Shown piece by piece: positions 43,901 through 48,830 of a DNA stretch of 64,000 nucleotides. Positions within the stretch are counted from its first letter, which is position 1, and every line of letters starts with the position of its first letter. The notes beneath the pieces were generated by a model. The model was given only the letters and a program-made list of their open reading frames with translations, ran no database searches and was not told where the DNA came from. Source of the DNA: Diphasiastrum complanatum (taxonomy: Eukaryota; Streptophyta; Lycopodiopsida; Lycopodiales; Lycopodiaceae); contig CM055100.1 of assembly GCA_029204225.1 (NCBI GenBank), positions 65,558,812-65,622,811 on the forward strand. The letters are read 5' to 3'. A program made the position numbers and the translations under genes.

Positions 43901-46619
43901 CTCTATCTCTCTCTTTCACTTTGATGTACTTTCAAGACCTGTTTTTCACTTTAAGAGAGCCCGAATTCAGCCTTGATTAATTAGTTATCATGAATCAAAT
44001 CCAAAACTAATTAATGGCGAGTGATCGTGGTAGCTTATCCTAGGATTTGCACCAAAAATCACATCAAACTGACTCCAGATGAAATTACAATGATCGAATG
44101 AATATAGGGGTTTAAATGCTGGTTCAGAGTTGCCCACACGTGTGAACAGTACGGATTTTGATCCACAAAAAATTTGGGATCAAATCTCCTCAGCAATTCC
44201 AGCATACCAGCTCGCCCTTCCAATACTAGCTTTTTGAGCCAAAAACCTGCTAAAACTGGATTAGTCTTAAACATTGATCAATAACCTTGTACTTGGCTTT
44301 GATACCATGTTGAAAGTACAGTACTAAGGACCATAAATGGATCTTTGAAAGATCCACAAGGTTGATTGTGTGCTTGATTAACAATCTATCAGATACTAAG
44401 ATCGAGTTTAGCAACTTGATAGAAAACAAGTAGAGACAATCAAAGCATTGATCATAAACTGAAATCCGACTTCACACGTATGAATATGAGGCTGTTGTAC
44501 GGCCTGTAGACAGAGGTTAATGTGTGCCAAAGTTGAGTTTCATTGGAATCAATCACTATCATGATACAATGAGAGAAAATCCGAGTTTCTCCTTGAGGCT
44601 CCAAAAAGTTTCTATCTCCTCAATATGGAGAATGGAAATACATAGTAAAAGACATTTCCTTTGCAAAGTTAGGTGAAAATCCAGCATGTAATAAGGAAGT
44701 AGACTCAACTTTCTTGCCCTAAAGTGAAAACCCTAGACTAGATCCAAGAGTCATGCTTGGTAGGTGCATGGTAGGTACAAAACTCATCATAAATCAAGGT
44801 CTAGATCCTTCAAAGTAGGAATCATTACCAAATGAACACAACCACTCCTCTTGACTCGTGGTAACCTACATTAGGTGTGGATTGACAAGTGGCTCTTTGG
44901 CCATTCAAGTGACTAACAAAAAATATTGACAAAATATACAATTTTCTACATGGCTAGATTTGCCAATGTAGGCAATTTTTCACACACAGTGCCTTGCGTG
45001 ATGTGCAACAAGGTACGACTTGTAGAAGAATTCCAATAGCACTTAAGTATTTGTCAGAATATCTCTAGGTGCATGGATACTAGTCCCATAACCATAGAGT
45101 GTATATTTACAAGGGTCATCAAATGTTATTCAATGCTTTGTGCAATTTAAGAATGTAGCAAAGCAAACTTGGTTCTGATGCAATTACGTGTATAATCTAG
45201 TATTTTTAATACCTAGTACCTATCATTTTTTTTTATTGAATTCTCTATTCCCTAAGACACCTATTATCTTTTTAGATACCCAGGAAAAAGAAAAATTTGC
45301 TCCAATCTGGAATGACCCTAAATTCCAGAACTGTTCCGGAACGATGTTTCCGGAATGGATCCGATTGCTGTGTTCCGGAATGGGATGAATCTATGCTTCT
45401 GCTAAAAGATGGTCCCCTGGGCTTGTAATTCGCCTGTGCACAGTAAATTCTTACGTTTACATGAGAGTACAACTTGCCATGTGGGTGTGACTAATTTATT
45501 ATTTGTGAAAATAGCCTGTGGCTTCATTCATAAAGTTTTGAGTACTTATGTCTAGTTTTTCATTGGCAGGTTTAAAATGACACGTGTGATTTGGGAAATG
45601 ACTGCAGACAAATGTGATGTATTACAAGGGTATCATGCATGCTCTTGTAACAATATCTCGAGATGAGGGCTTTCGGGGATTATACAAGGGGATGGGTACA
45701 ACATTACTGGTAGGCTACTTGGAATTTCTTTCCTCATGAATTTTGATGAAGGTTGGGACTTCATAGGAAGTTTTTGCTACCACTGTAACATCACAGGAAA
45801 TTTAAACTTTGCTAGTGAAATTCGTTAATCATATTTACTGAGCAGATAAGCACTTTGGATCTTATGAGCTTTCTACAACAATTTCTTGCTGATTGTTATT
45901 CAAATGTTGAACAGATGTGTACAGGTGTTTTTTACTTAGAGCATACCTGGTGCTTGTCCTGTCGAGTGAGCTTGTAGTCATATGATATTGATCTTCTGAG
46001 TTGGTGATCTCAGGGTGTTGGACCGAACATTGCAATAAACTTTTGTGCTTATGAAACTCTCAAGTCGATCTGGGTATCTAAAAGGTATCTTACTTTCAGC
46101 TCCTTTTGTTCTCTAAGGTGTGATGATAACATATTCAAGGCTTCATGATTTATGATATTCTGCAATCGAGCATGGAGATTAAAACTAAGGTATGTTTCAT
46201 AATTTCTGCAGGCCAGACTATTCCAATATAGCAGCCAGCCTCTTTTGCGGTAGTCTAGCTGGGATTTGCTCTTCGACAGGTACTTCTGGATACAGAAAAC
46301 CTAATAGGATATATTTTGTGGTGCATATTCAATCTTGTTCTTAGTTCGTTTACAGTTAGCTCAAATGGCTTTGTTGATTTGCACTGCAGCAACTTTCCCT
46401 CTTGATCTAGTTAGGAGGAGGATGCAGTTGGAAGGTGCTGCAGGCAGAGCTAGAGTTTATAAAACTGGGCTTGTTGGCACAGTCAGCCACATCATCCAAA
46501 CAGAAGGTTGGTTTGGGTTGTATCGGGGAATCCTGCCTGAGTATTTTAAGGTCATGCCAAGTGTTGGAATCGTTTTCATGACTTATGAGTTTATGAAAAG
46601 ACTCCTGCAGCCACATTGA
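4762..46619 (+). CDS. Mitochondrial substrate carrier family protein, 7 exons
   Basis: Joined exons 4762-5052, 34078-34251, 34532-34681, 45608-45709, 46014-46084, 46212-46279 and 46390-46619 give 1086 nt, 361 residues plus TGA. Frames join cleanly (phases 0,0,0,0,2,1) and every intron is GT-AG. The protein shows the three-fold mitochondrial carrier repeat. Repeat 1 has QLLAGGIAGAVSKTCTAPLA then LTILFQ; repeat 2 has LLAGGGAGITAA and YPLDLVRTRL; repeat 3 has LAGICSSTATFPLDLVRRRM. The matrix-side motifs are EEGVRAFWKGN, DEGFRGLYKGM and TEGWFGLYRGI. From memory, the sequence and the MQ-E start resemble the Arabidopsis At2g37890/At3g53940/At3g55640 subgroup, an inner-membrane carrier group of about 330-365 residues whose substrate I cannot state. 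The atypical first signature (PLARLT) is, from memory, normal for this subgroup. Introns 1 and 3 (29,025 and 10,926 bp) are filled with transposons, yet the exons have no stops. Confidence 0.93.
5053..5879 (+). other. Proximal part of intron 1, no other feature
   Basis: AT-rich intronic sequence with short poly-A and poly-T runs. I see no coding or element signature before the LTR that begins near 5880. Confidence 0.7.
5884..6062 (-). repeat. 3' LTR, outer segment, of the Gag-only element
   Basis: Matches 12979-13158 of the right LTR with scattered substitutions (TATGAAATTGAGAATAGAGA at the start). It is separated from the rest of this LTR by the insertion at 6063-10236. Confidence 0.85.
6232..7180. 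mobile_element. hAT-like MITE with GAATCGCG palindromic arms
   Basis: A 949 bp insertion flanked by the perfect 8-bp duplication CTCTAAAC (6224-6231 and 7181-7188); the other LTR of the host element provides the empty site. An 8-bp TSD and a CAAGGTTGCAG-type end indicate the hAT superfamily. The arms carry reiterations of GATTCTGAATCGCG and GGATCGC next to poly-T and poly-A. The core (6560-6665) is extremely G-rich. No transposase is encoded. The left terminus (CTGTGTAGCAGCAG) is diverged from the right one. Confidence 0.75.
6560..6665 (+). repeat. G-run core of the MITE
   Basis: Runs of 4-6 G alternating with short spacers and their C-run complements, followed by GCCGGTAGACCCCGGCCCCG. The same core recurs at 35048-35130. 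Four consecutive G-runs could in principle form a quadruplex. Confidence 0.6.
7508..8999. other. LARD internal region, no gene
   Basis: AT-rich, stop-riddled sequence in all frames. CTCCCCCTGAATCAAA at 7811 resembles the polypurine-tract motif at the LTR edge. No domain is recognisable. Confidence 0.6.
9000..9420 (-). repeat. Leader with dispersed CAGCGATC motifs
   Basis: CAGCGATC or CAGCGAT recurs about ten times (for example 9004, 9018, 9151, 9277, 9341, 9392) in the region just downstream of the primer binding site in element orientation. The coding Copia on the other strand has the reverse complement GATCGCTGG in the same leader position (21144-21153). Confidence 0.6.
9761..9772 (-). other. 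Primer binding site of the LARD-like element
   Basis: GCTCTGATACCA on the plus strand, directly abutting the LTR that starts TGTTAGAAAACC at 9773. Confidence 0.85.
9773..10236 (-). repeat. 5' LTR of the LARD-like element
   Basis: 464 bp, TGTTAG...TTAACA, followed by the CATGC target duplication. Its end lacks the CTCTAACA seen on the left copy. Confidence 0.88.
10237..11281 (-). repeat. 3' LTR, inner segment, of the Gag-only element
   Basis: Continues the LTR interrupted at 6063 and ends ATGATAACA. It aligns along its length with 13154-14196. Short frames inside it occur in both LTR copies and are not genes. Confidence 0.85.
11291..12172 (-). CDS. Unknown acidic protein downstream of Gag in an LTR element
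   Basis: An uninterrupted 293-codon frame ending just inside the 3' LTR junction. I recognise no family. It is rich in Glu, Asp and Gln, with a predicted-helical middle (LEGEFQQTINDFLSCLEQDE, about residues 75-95), a helical stretch near 215-232 (LTQEEVNAYFDHLIMRQMEE) and an acidic cluster SFEDSEESEDGD at about 237-248. No protease, RT or integrase motif is visible. It is in the same frame as the upstream zinc-knuckle segment and separated from it by one TAG codon near 12196, so it may be the tail of a Gag fusion that acquired a stop. An internal Met was used as start and the true start may lie upstream. Confidence 0.6.
   Translation of the reverse strand: MRSPSVLIIKKLNTAMPMTYVAQTSTKCMQNDTEKLVSMHVPMNLSPIVEKYCMQVPEDLQLPSIMKEMIPEAHLEGEFQQTINDFLSCLEQDENSFRHEQVILDLENALLEYDPFLQVQTDASAVQLVMQPRKDAVCLEPMTVPKMTVPEPLPVLHVAASKSADVQMLECLHQQSFMKESNPSRGALDIKSEVKETFDAVEDYSLQRPNLLTQEEVNAYFDHLIMRQMEERRSLYSFEDSEESEDGDIFNPHGVAYIVETISTTQGDARVSSINQFEVQVHGKVPFPSTGIG
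12209..12493 (-). pseudogene. Gag C-terminal segment with CCHC zinc knuckle
   Basis: The frame contains CQHCDKVGHSKHSC, a CX2CX4HX4C nucleic-acid-binding knuckle typical of the nucleocapsid part of Copia Gag, followed by basic residues. It overlaps the preceding Gag frame and is shifted by +1 relative to it, within or near a run of six A. It ends at TAG. Confidence 0.75.
12360..12960 (-). pseudogene. Copia-type Gag, frame-damaged
   Basis: The protein begins MASTSEKLWPYVDG at 12960, one base beyond the primer binding site. It shifts frame near 12870, then runs open to 12360. Features of the UBN2/Copia Gag family are visible: VWLHADTKAK, ATAKEMWDKLARRFESKS, LTYLLQALPPSY and EEAIQSLREEYLMRQ. 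The second frameshift leads into the zinc knuckle frame. Gag would form the RNA-packaging particle. Confidence 0.8.
12962..12973 (-). other. Primer binding site of the Gag-only element
   Basis: GCTCTGATACCA on the plus strand, one base from the LTR at 12975 and one base from the Gag ATG (12958-12960). Confidence 0.85.
12975..14196 (-). repeat. 5' LTR of the Gag-only element
   Basis: 1222 bp with TGTTAT...ATAACA inverted ends. Rich in ACATGCA and CATGCA words (about 13080-13390). Short frames inside are shared by both LTRs and are not genes. Confidence 0.9.
14197..15242. other. Intron 1 sequence without recognised features
   Basis: No domain, LTR boundary or repeat is recognisable. Small frames at 14512-14754 and 14759-15025 lack any protein signature. 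Confidence 0.5.
15243..15690 (+). repeat. 5' LTR of a plus-strand Gypsy element
   Basis: 448 bp from TGTTAGGGACCC to CATAACA, with TGTTA/TAACA inverted ends, immediately followed by a tRNA-Met-like primer binding site. No matching 3' LTR is present downstream. It is GC-richer than the flanks. Confidence 0.8.
15693..15705 (+). other. Primer binding site of the plus-strand Gypsy
   Basis: TGGTATTAGAGCC, one mismatch from the initiator-Met site, two bases after the LTR end. Confidence 0.75.
15706..16459. other. Gypsy leader remnant, gag lost
   Basis: The stretch between primer binding site and RT has no Gag or protease similarity. It carries homopolymer runs (G-run near 16222) and two GCCACGTGGCA-like words (about 15900 and 16041), suggesting deletion and rearrangement of the gag-protease region. 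Confidence 0.5.
16460..18400 (+). pseudogene. Gypsy pol remnant: RT end, RNase H, integrase
   Basis: Order of features: the RT C-terminal part (LLYLGQIISDHGLEIDPNKV, then TGA; FLGFTGFFHRFI), the RT-linked RNase H (TDASDYVIGAVLYQDGRPVA; DKELFAVIHALKVWRHYL; TDHQALKY) to about 17150, then integrase with the second half of the zinc finger (CVQCQVNK, 17352), core residues in SMDFVVGL, VSDRDPKF and SDGQTERMNQ, and the C-terminal SH3-like part (GAWVYLRIPK; KLSPHYAGPFHI) to about 18260. Stops occur near 16549 and 17216. A single-base deletion near 17763 shifts frame between MNQTM and EDMLRAYVS. A decayed chromodomain-like stretch may follow to about 18470. It encodes no functional protein. Confidence 0.9.
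18546..19020 (-). pseudogene. Gypsy retroviral-type aspartic protease
   Basis: A 156-codon frame with HFMVDLGASHNYLSE as the active-site block, then AILGPSWFNEH as the second half of the fold (the usual ILG[MN]xWL motif). The Ser/Thr of the D-[ST]-G triad is Leu here, which probably weakens catalysis. Orientation is opposite to the pol remnant ending at 18400, so this belongs to another element. Confidence 0.75.
19020..19850 (-). pseudogene. Gypsy Gag remnant
   Basis: The best frame is 19431-19814, with a coiled-coil-like start (REMRDGLTHLEARFEELETT), a basic-proline linker and the beginning of the retrotransposon Gag domain (RTFKGERDVRVVEDWPFHMD). Between 19020 and 19430 the frame is broken by stops. 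It lies in the expected gag position upstream of the protease in minus-strand orientation. Confidence 0.7.
20057..20591 (-). repeat. 5' LTR (partial) of the minus-strand Gypsy
   Basis: Starts TGTTGCGCTGACAC and aligns from about 20088 with 28005-28290, the LTR of the non-coding Gypsy-type element (shared words AAATGGCATAGCGGC, TTAAGCTTGGCAAGCTT). It is cut at 20592 where the plus-strand Copia LTR begins. Confidence 0.75.
20592..21010 (+). repeat. 5' LTR of the plus-strand Copia
   Basis: TGTTAGGAAATAGG to TTCTGACA, abutting TGGTATCAGAGC. Shares TTTGGCCATGCCTGCNTGCT with the reverse of 10160-10190. Confidence 0.85.
21011..21022 (+). other. Primer binding site of the plus-strand Copia
   Basis: TGGTATCAGAGC, a perfect match to the complement of the initiator tRNA-Met 3' end, with no spacer to the LTR. 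Confidence 0.9.
21315..21508 (+). repeat. 24-bp minisatellite, eight copies
   Basis: Eight copies of CTGTTCGCTGGTAGTCTGACAG-type units of 24-25 bp. In the frame that leads into the zinc knuckle it encodes an eight-residue repeat (SLTDLFAG), and on the minus strand LSDYQRT. Sequence variation between units is 1-4 bases. Confidence 0.9.
21436..22227 (+). pseudogene. Copia Gag knuckle, protease and pre-integrase fragment
   Basis: An open frame of 263 codons. Residues 1-23 come from the minisatellite. GHYAKDCW is only the second half of a CCHC knuckle. YWFIDSGALKHMT holds the protease catalytic Asp. VLYVPGIKKNLLSVSTIAKQ is the conserved Copia protease C-terminal block. LWHERFGHLNYKSLQVL and CEGCLRQ form the HHCC pre-integrase motif. 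Gag proper is missing, apparently replaced by the minisatellite. The frame ends at TAG 22225. Confidence 0.85.
22306..22990. other. 3' flank of the hAT transposase, no gene
   Basis: AT-rich sequence with many short words such as AAGTAACAAGTTAC and ATATTAAC. No coding frame. It may be the subterminal region of the hAT element, but I could not fix a terminal inverted repeat. Confidence 0.45.
26608..26775. repeat. CA microsatellite cluster
   Basis: Interrupted (CA)n with ACATTTGT and ACATTGTCAAAC spacers repeated two or three times, inside the hAT gene next to the Gypsy-type LTR. Confidence 0.9.
26838..26872. repeat. CT microsatellite
   Basis: A (CT)n run of about 35 bp that abuts the truncated LTR starting at 26874. 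Confidence 0.9.
27329..27775 (-). repeat. Five diverged internal repeats of 80-107 bp
   Basis: GTGCTT-type starts at 27329, 27436, 27529, 27611 and 27691. Each is followed by CACCT-like sequence, an AGCACCTTG-like word 15-20 bp later, and a CCCC-containing spacer. Copies are short and diverged, but the order of words is constant. Confidence 0.6.
27788..27800 (-). other. Primer binding site of the non-coding Gypsy-type element
   Basis: GGCTCTGATACCA on the plus strand, two bases from the LTR start TGTTGCG at 27803. Confidence 0.8.
27803..28516 (-). repeat. 5' LTR of the non-coding Gypsy-type element
   Basis: 714 bp, TGTTGCGTCGACGC to TTTACAACA. Shared with 20057-20591 and, for its last 173 bp, with 26874-27045. 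Confidence 0.8.
28891..30600. other. Intron 1 sequence, no gene recognised
   Basis: The first part (28891-29190) is pyrimidine-rich on the plus strand and could be the leader or promoter side of the hAT gene. The remainder reads as broken frames without a recognisable domain and may be decayed Gypsy sequence, given the integrase scrap that follows. Confidence 0.4.
30608..31000 (+). pseudogene. Gypsy integrase C-terminal scrap
   Basis: Translation gives DGQSEVLNCILEDYVRSF, matching the SDGQTEVVNRxLExYLR block of Gypsy integrases. After broken sequence comes YKVAADKHPWYVEFEEV plus MFM, matching the YADxxRRxxxFxxGDxV segment. Stops and frame shifts separate them. Confidence 0.7.
31001..33230. 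other. Intron 1 sequence, no gene recognised
   Basis: AT-rich sequence with small unsupported frames (for example 30971-31222 and 31906-32157). The part near 31230-31500 could be an LTR remnant of the Gypsy scrap, but no boundary is clear. Confidence 0.45.
33231..33582. mobile_element. hAT-like MITE with CGTTTCGAAACG arms
   Basis: 352 bp bounded by 11-bp perfect inverted ends CAATGTTTCAT/ATGAAACATTG and an 8-bp duplication with one mismatch (GTAGATAA 33223-33230, ATAGATAA 33583-33590). The arms are made of TTTCGAAACG and CGTTTCG words next to poly-T and poly-A tracts. Non-coding. Its left arm is nearly identical to 38495-38618. Confidence 0.85.
33591..34077 (+). other. Distal end of intron 1
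   Basis: Ends with a T-rich polypyrimidine region and TTGTTTAG acceptor before exon 2. No other feature. Confidence 0.7.
34078..34251 (+). CDS. Carrier exon 2
   Basis: 58 codons from VQGMHRKG to FFAYERYKA. Carries the matrix loop with FREEGVRAFWKGNLVTVVH and the second helix. Acceptor TTTAG|GTC, donor GCG|GTAAGA. Fits phase 0 on both sides. Confidence 0.93.
34532..34681 (+). CDS. Carrier exon 3
   Basis: 50 codons from VLLNLTGK to TRLSAQ, with the third helix and the canonical signature YPLDLVRTRL. Acceptor ATGGCAG|GTC keeps frame; an alternative AG at 34549-34550 would break it. Donor CAG|GTGAGT. Confidence 0.92.
34787..35483. mobile_element. hAT-like MITE with GAAACGCG arms and G-run core
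   Basis: Inverted ends CATAGTTGCAC and GTGCATCTATG; arms built from repeated GCGTTTCTGAAACGCG. A long poly-T (34872-34902) and A-rich tracts flank the core. The core 35048-35150 and the block ACTACACAGTAATTATGCTC also occur in the 6232-7180 MITE. No convincing 8-bp duplication was found. No protein. Confidence 0.7.
35484..36059. other. Intron 3 sequence, no feature
   Basis: AT-rich; no recognisable gene or element. Confidence 0.6.
36060..36310 (+). repeat. Diverged direct repeat, copy A
   Basis: Aligns with 40735-41000: AGTCTTCAACTCC, GCTGAAATTACCAAAATAAG, AAGTCTAATAAAGAA, ACTTGGTATTTAG and CACCAAAATAG-like words occur in the same order. Substitutions and small indels throughout indicate an old duplication within intron 3. 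Confidence 0.75.
36340..37470. mobile_element. Palindromic-word element rich in GTTCC/GGAAC
   Basis: Outer parts carry GGAACG and CCATTCCTAGG-type words in both orientations next to T-rich tracts, as in the MITEs above. The middle (36770-37190) is a low-complexity stretch of TTCCTATTCC, GTTCCTGTTCC and AAGTTTCTA variants. No TSD or coding frame. I class it with the MITE set by architecture only. Confidence 0.45.
37471..38269. other. Intron 3 sequence, possibly decayed Gypsy
   Basis: No domain recognised. Near 38195-38272 a short word group (TTTGTAACTTCAARTC and ATCATCATTACAG) is duplicated at about 45 bp spacing. Confidence 0.4.
38270..38494 (-). pseudogene. Gypsy reverse transcriptase scrap
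   Basis: Minus-strand translation gives LKPSLGVYVIIYLDDILVFS, the Gypsy-type catalytic YLDD block (motif near 38360-38371), preceded by FPAFMN and a stop. Truncated on the right at the MITE arm. Confidence 0.75.
38495..38618. mobile_element. Half MITE, left arm only
   Basis: CAATGTTTCATCGAAACA to GTTCGAAACGCTTGTTAAA matches the left arm of the 33231-33582 MITE with few changes. The right arm is absent, the neighbouring sequence being the LTR-like flank of the next Copia. Confidence 0.75.
38619..38937 (-). repeat. Probable 3' LTR (partial) of the 38.9-40.7 kb Copia
   Basis: Ends ATCCAACA directly before a polypurine tract (reverse of CTCCCCCTTAATC). It contains repeated AAAAATGCGACACTG and CAGGCGAAAAAGGCGACA words resembling the array at 60727-60930. 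The outer boundary is not visible. Confidence 0.5.
38938..40730 (-). pseudogene. Truncated Copia: gag tail, protease, RNase H
   Basis: From right to left: a Gag remnant (about 40730-40400), zinc knuckle CRYCKHNNHEIKDC (about 40370-40330), protease with WFLDSGATQHMT and VLYVPKLSTNLLSVSRITDL (40257-39769), a short junction with VFGC-like integrase sequence, then the RT end and RNase H (39682-38945), including CYGAVGNDKLNLLSGYTDAS, SSTKSEYIAASQATKEAIWL and HIELKYHFVRSKV. The integrase core and most of RT are deleted. The RNase H frame is open for 245 codons. Confidence 0.87.
40735..41000 (+). repeat. Diverged direct repeat, copy B
   Basis: Homologous to 36060-36310 as described there. The 4.6 kb between the copies holds the MITE-like, Gypsy and Copia insertions. 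Confidence 0.75.
41001..41534. other. Intron 3 sequence with a short tandem pair
   Basis: At 41400-41495 the words GGGTACTGCAATTATG and TTGGATTAAGCTTGCTT occur twice at about 60 bp spacing, next to TTCTGGAATG and TTCCGGAACG words of the palindromic-element type. No gene. Confidence 0.5.
41535..42228 (-). repeat. 3' LTR of the 41.5 kb Copia
   Basis: 694 bp. Carries a GTCAACCAGAAACAAG stretch absent from the other LTR. Confidence 0.9.
42190..42360 (-). pseudogene. RNase H C-terminal scrap fused after protease
   Basis: SASLADLFTKSLPKDSFVKL is the conserved ADxxTKxL ending of Copia RNase H, followed by the polypurine tract and LTR. It directly follows the pre-integrase part, marking an internal deletion. 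Confidence 0.8.
42335..42856 (-). pseudogene. Copia protease and pre-integrase
   Basis: 173 codons: WWIDSGASSHMT (intact D-S-G), VLYVPKLTKNLLSVSQSIDN, then LWHKRLGHLNFKAMESM from the pre-integrase finger, ending just after the deletion junction. In-frame links to the Gag segment are broken. Confidence 0.85.
42911..43174 (-). pseudogene. Copia Gag zinc-knuckle segment
   Basis: Contains CFFCGKKGRFASEC, where the knuckle His is replaced by Arg, after a Lys-rich stretch. It continues the Gag at 43709-43182 after a short broken junction. Confidence 0.85.
43182..43709 (-). pseudogene. Copia Gag (UBN2 type)
   Basis: 175 codons starting MGSAGAYFLEASERLNSTNY, with AIWKVRMESL (DUF4219-like N-terminus), AKEAWESLKSIHESSNTSRV, QDYVLRIKSLSRELASIGEK and ALNGLGSGFSNLVQSFAIQD. 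It stops at an early TAG before the knuckle. About 75-80% similar by eye to the first 180 residues of the 726-residue protein at 56032-58212. Confidence 0.85.
44309..44984 (-). repeat. 5' LTR of the 41.5 kb Copia
   Basis: 676 bp; abuts the primer binding site and the CACAG duplication. Confidence 0.9.
44990..45607. other. Distal part of intron 3
   Basis: Holds a short TTCCGGAA palindrome cluster at 45325-45385 (GTTCCGGAACGATGTTTCCGGA). Ends at the acceptor GACTGCAG before exon 4. Confidence 0.6.
45608..45709 (+). CDS. Carrier exon 4
   Basis: 34 codons, TNVMYYKGIMHALVTISRDE then GFRGLYKGMGTTLL. Second matrix loop with the DEGFRGLYKG motif. Donor CTG|GTAGGC. Confidence 0.93.
46014..46084 (+). 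CDS. Carrier exon 5
   Basis: GVGPNIAINFCAYETLKSIW then VSK and two bases of Arg. Fourth helix. Acceptor CTCAG|GGT, donor AAAG|GTATCT. Confidence 0.93.
46212..46279 (+). CDS. Carrier exon 6
   Basis: Completes Arg, then PDYSNIAASLFCGSLAGICS and ST. Fifth helix. Acceptor CTGCAG, donor ACAG|GTACTT. Confidence 0.92.
46390..46619 (+). CDS. Carrier exon 7 and stop
   Basis: ATFPLDLVRRRMQLEGAAGR begins the exon (third signature), followed by TEGWFGLYRGILPEYFKVMP, VGIVFMTYEFMKRLLQPH and TGA at 46617. Acceptor ACTGCAG|CA. Confidence 0.95.
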
Positions 46620-48830
46620 ACATGTCCTTGTGCTGATTCAACGTTCAGTTCAGATGGCTTTGCACAGCACCATGTGGTCTAAATCCAGAAAACTATGTCT
46701 CATTATCGTATTTGCAGAACGAATCAGTAGCTACGACTACAAAATTGTATCTTTTCCATTCAATTTCATCTGGAGAATCACCAGAGGTGCAATATTTTCT
46801 TTCATCTGCTGTTCAAAGCGCAATGATAACTTCATTATCTACATCTGCATTGGTGCTACTCCAGACAGAGGTGTGCAAGAAAATCAGCAGCACCATGATA
46901 TGTTGCTACCAGTACACCACTGGAGAAAATTTGATGAAATGATCTGTTGGAGTTAGTTACACACGAAGGTAAGTTTACTGGTTAGTCAATCTGTTCTATG
47001 TAATTCTTACGATTAAGCCAGATATGCCATGCATATTTTCTGGAAATTGACACTTGTTCAAATCACATATTGAAGCTAAAAAAAGCCATTTTAGGTTGAG
47101 AGAAAATTTTTGTAGAAAAACACACTTGTTCAGAGCACATATTGAAGCTGAAGAAAGCTTTTTAAGATTGAGAAAATATTTTTGTAGAAAAATACATTAC
47201 ATTGAGTTTTTCCATCGAGACTTTCGAAAACTTGATATCTCACCATCTATTTTCTGAGCTAACAAATTCTTGGTGAAAGCCTCTCTATGTGTCACCTTTT
47301 CATTGGCAAAAATCGTAACTTCATGTAATTTCTTTTTCAAGAAATAATTCCTAGTTCACAAGAATTGGTTTGATATTGACTTCATATTTTTTGTTTACTT
47401 GGAACAGTTTCATGTAATGTTCTAAATAATCACAATTTGGGATATCATCTTCCTAATTAAGTTTGTCAAATGGTATCCTTATTGCAAGCCTTTATGATGG
47501 TGCTATATATCATTGAAACCCTTTCAATTCTAAATTAGTGATGCAACACGGCCATTCAACACGATTGGGTGGTTCTTTATAACTAAAAGGCGTGACATTT
47601 GATTGGATCTACTTTTGTTTGATGCAAAGTGAACCCTTCACCTTTACAAACGATTGTAATAAACGATAAGGACTTCCCGTCTTTGCACATACTTGAATGT
47701 TGTGTACTTTGTTAAACATTCAAGCTAACCTACTTGGCAAAGAAAACTATACCATCTATAGTTTTTGCATGAGAATATTAAATGTAAACTCTTAACTATT
47801 TGGATATCACAGTAGAATTTACATCATCATCATTGGAGAAAGGTATGCGGAGATGGGGAGTGCTTGTTTGTTAATGTCATGCAATATACTTAAGTTTAGT
47901 TCACAATTTGCAATATACAAGGGAGGTTTTTTAAAATTGGAATTGTAATGTGATGAACGTTTGTCAAAACATATGAGAATGGTATGCACCTTGCACATAT
48001 GAAGAGAGAGTCAAACTCAAGGGGCTTGACTAATTAATTGACTAACTTTGTGTGACTACATTGTAAAAGTTTAGTCACCTTTCTTGTTGTTTCCTCTCTT
48101 CAAGTGATCTTTATTGTACTTTTGTTTCTAACTTCGAGAAAACATTCTATATTTGTTGGTCCACCCATAAAAGTCAATATTGATTGCAATGTTCAAGATG
48201 CTATTTGTAAATTACTTTATCATGCACATGCTAGCACACATGCTCATCCAGTGTTATGACAATCAAATGCATTTTTTTCCGTAGTATGCAACTTACTCTT
48301 AGCATATTTGGAAATTGAATAAAAAGCTCTATTATTGGTATTTGATCACAAACATCTTCAAACACTAACATTTTTTTAAACCTATGAAGGGAAGTGTGAC
48401 TTTTTAAAGATTAATGAATCTTCAAGAGTATTTACATCTTTGTAGAAGAAAGGTGGCCCATTCACCTTTATGATAATCTACATATATTTTAAAAGCATTG
48501 TCCTACCATGATTTGGAGACATTGTATTTGGCATGTCGTGAGTTTTTGATAGACTTCTCAAAGAATGCCTCAAAAGTGTTTTAAGCAAAATATGCATGTA
48601 TTTTGCAAGATACAAAAGTAGTGAACACCTTGTATACCAATCAACAGAGGTTGGAGGAGAATTGTCCTTTTGTTGCCTGTGTTTTTTCTTGCAAGCCTGT
48701 GTTATGCTTCAATGTTAGAGTTTTGATTTGGTAAGATTTTAGCCTCATAGAAAATGCTCGAGTCAAACAAGAACATACACATGTTTCAAGAGCATTGTGA
48801 GTTGCCCTTGGATTAACCCTTGTAAATATG
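46620..48830. other. 3' flank of the carrier gene, no other gene
   Basis: The first few hundred bases are probably 3' untranslated sequence; no clear AATAAA is placed. Later sequence is AT-rich with unsupported short frames. A 74-bp tandem pair is listed separately. Confidence 0.5.
47050..47197 (+). repeat. Tandem duplication of about 74 bp
   Basis: ACTTGTTCAAATCACATATT and ACTTGTTCAGAGCACATATT begin the two copies, which both continue GAAGCT...TTGAGA...TTTTTGTAGAAAAA. In one frame this gives a repeated 24-25 residue unit, but nothing suggests that it is translated. Confidence 0.75.

Larger units (their letters stand above)
41535..44984 (-). mobile_element. Non-autonomous Copia with gag and protease only
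   Basis: LTRs 41535-42228 and 44309-44984 (TGTTGAAAG...TTTCACA) are flanked by perfect 5-bp duplications CACAG (41530-41534, 44985-44989). The polypurine tract is the reverse of CTCCTCCTCAAG (42229-42240). The primer binding site is 44296-44307 with one mismatch. Inside are Gag, a knuckle, protease and the last part of RNase H. Integrase, RT and most of RNase H are missing, joined near 42335-42400. LTRs differ by indels, so it is older than the 55-59.7 kb relative. Confidence 0.9.

Noticed and set aside
47054-47257. 67-codon frame with an internal repeat of about 24 residues
   Set aside because: The repeat follows from a 74-bp tandem duplication in the 3' flank of the carrier gene; there is no other evidence of translation.
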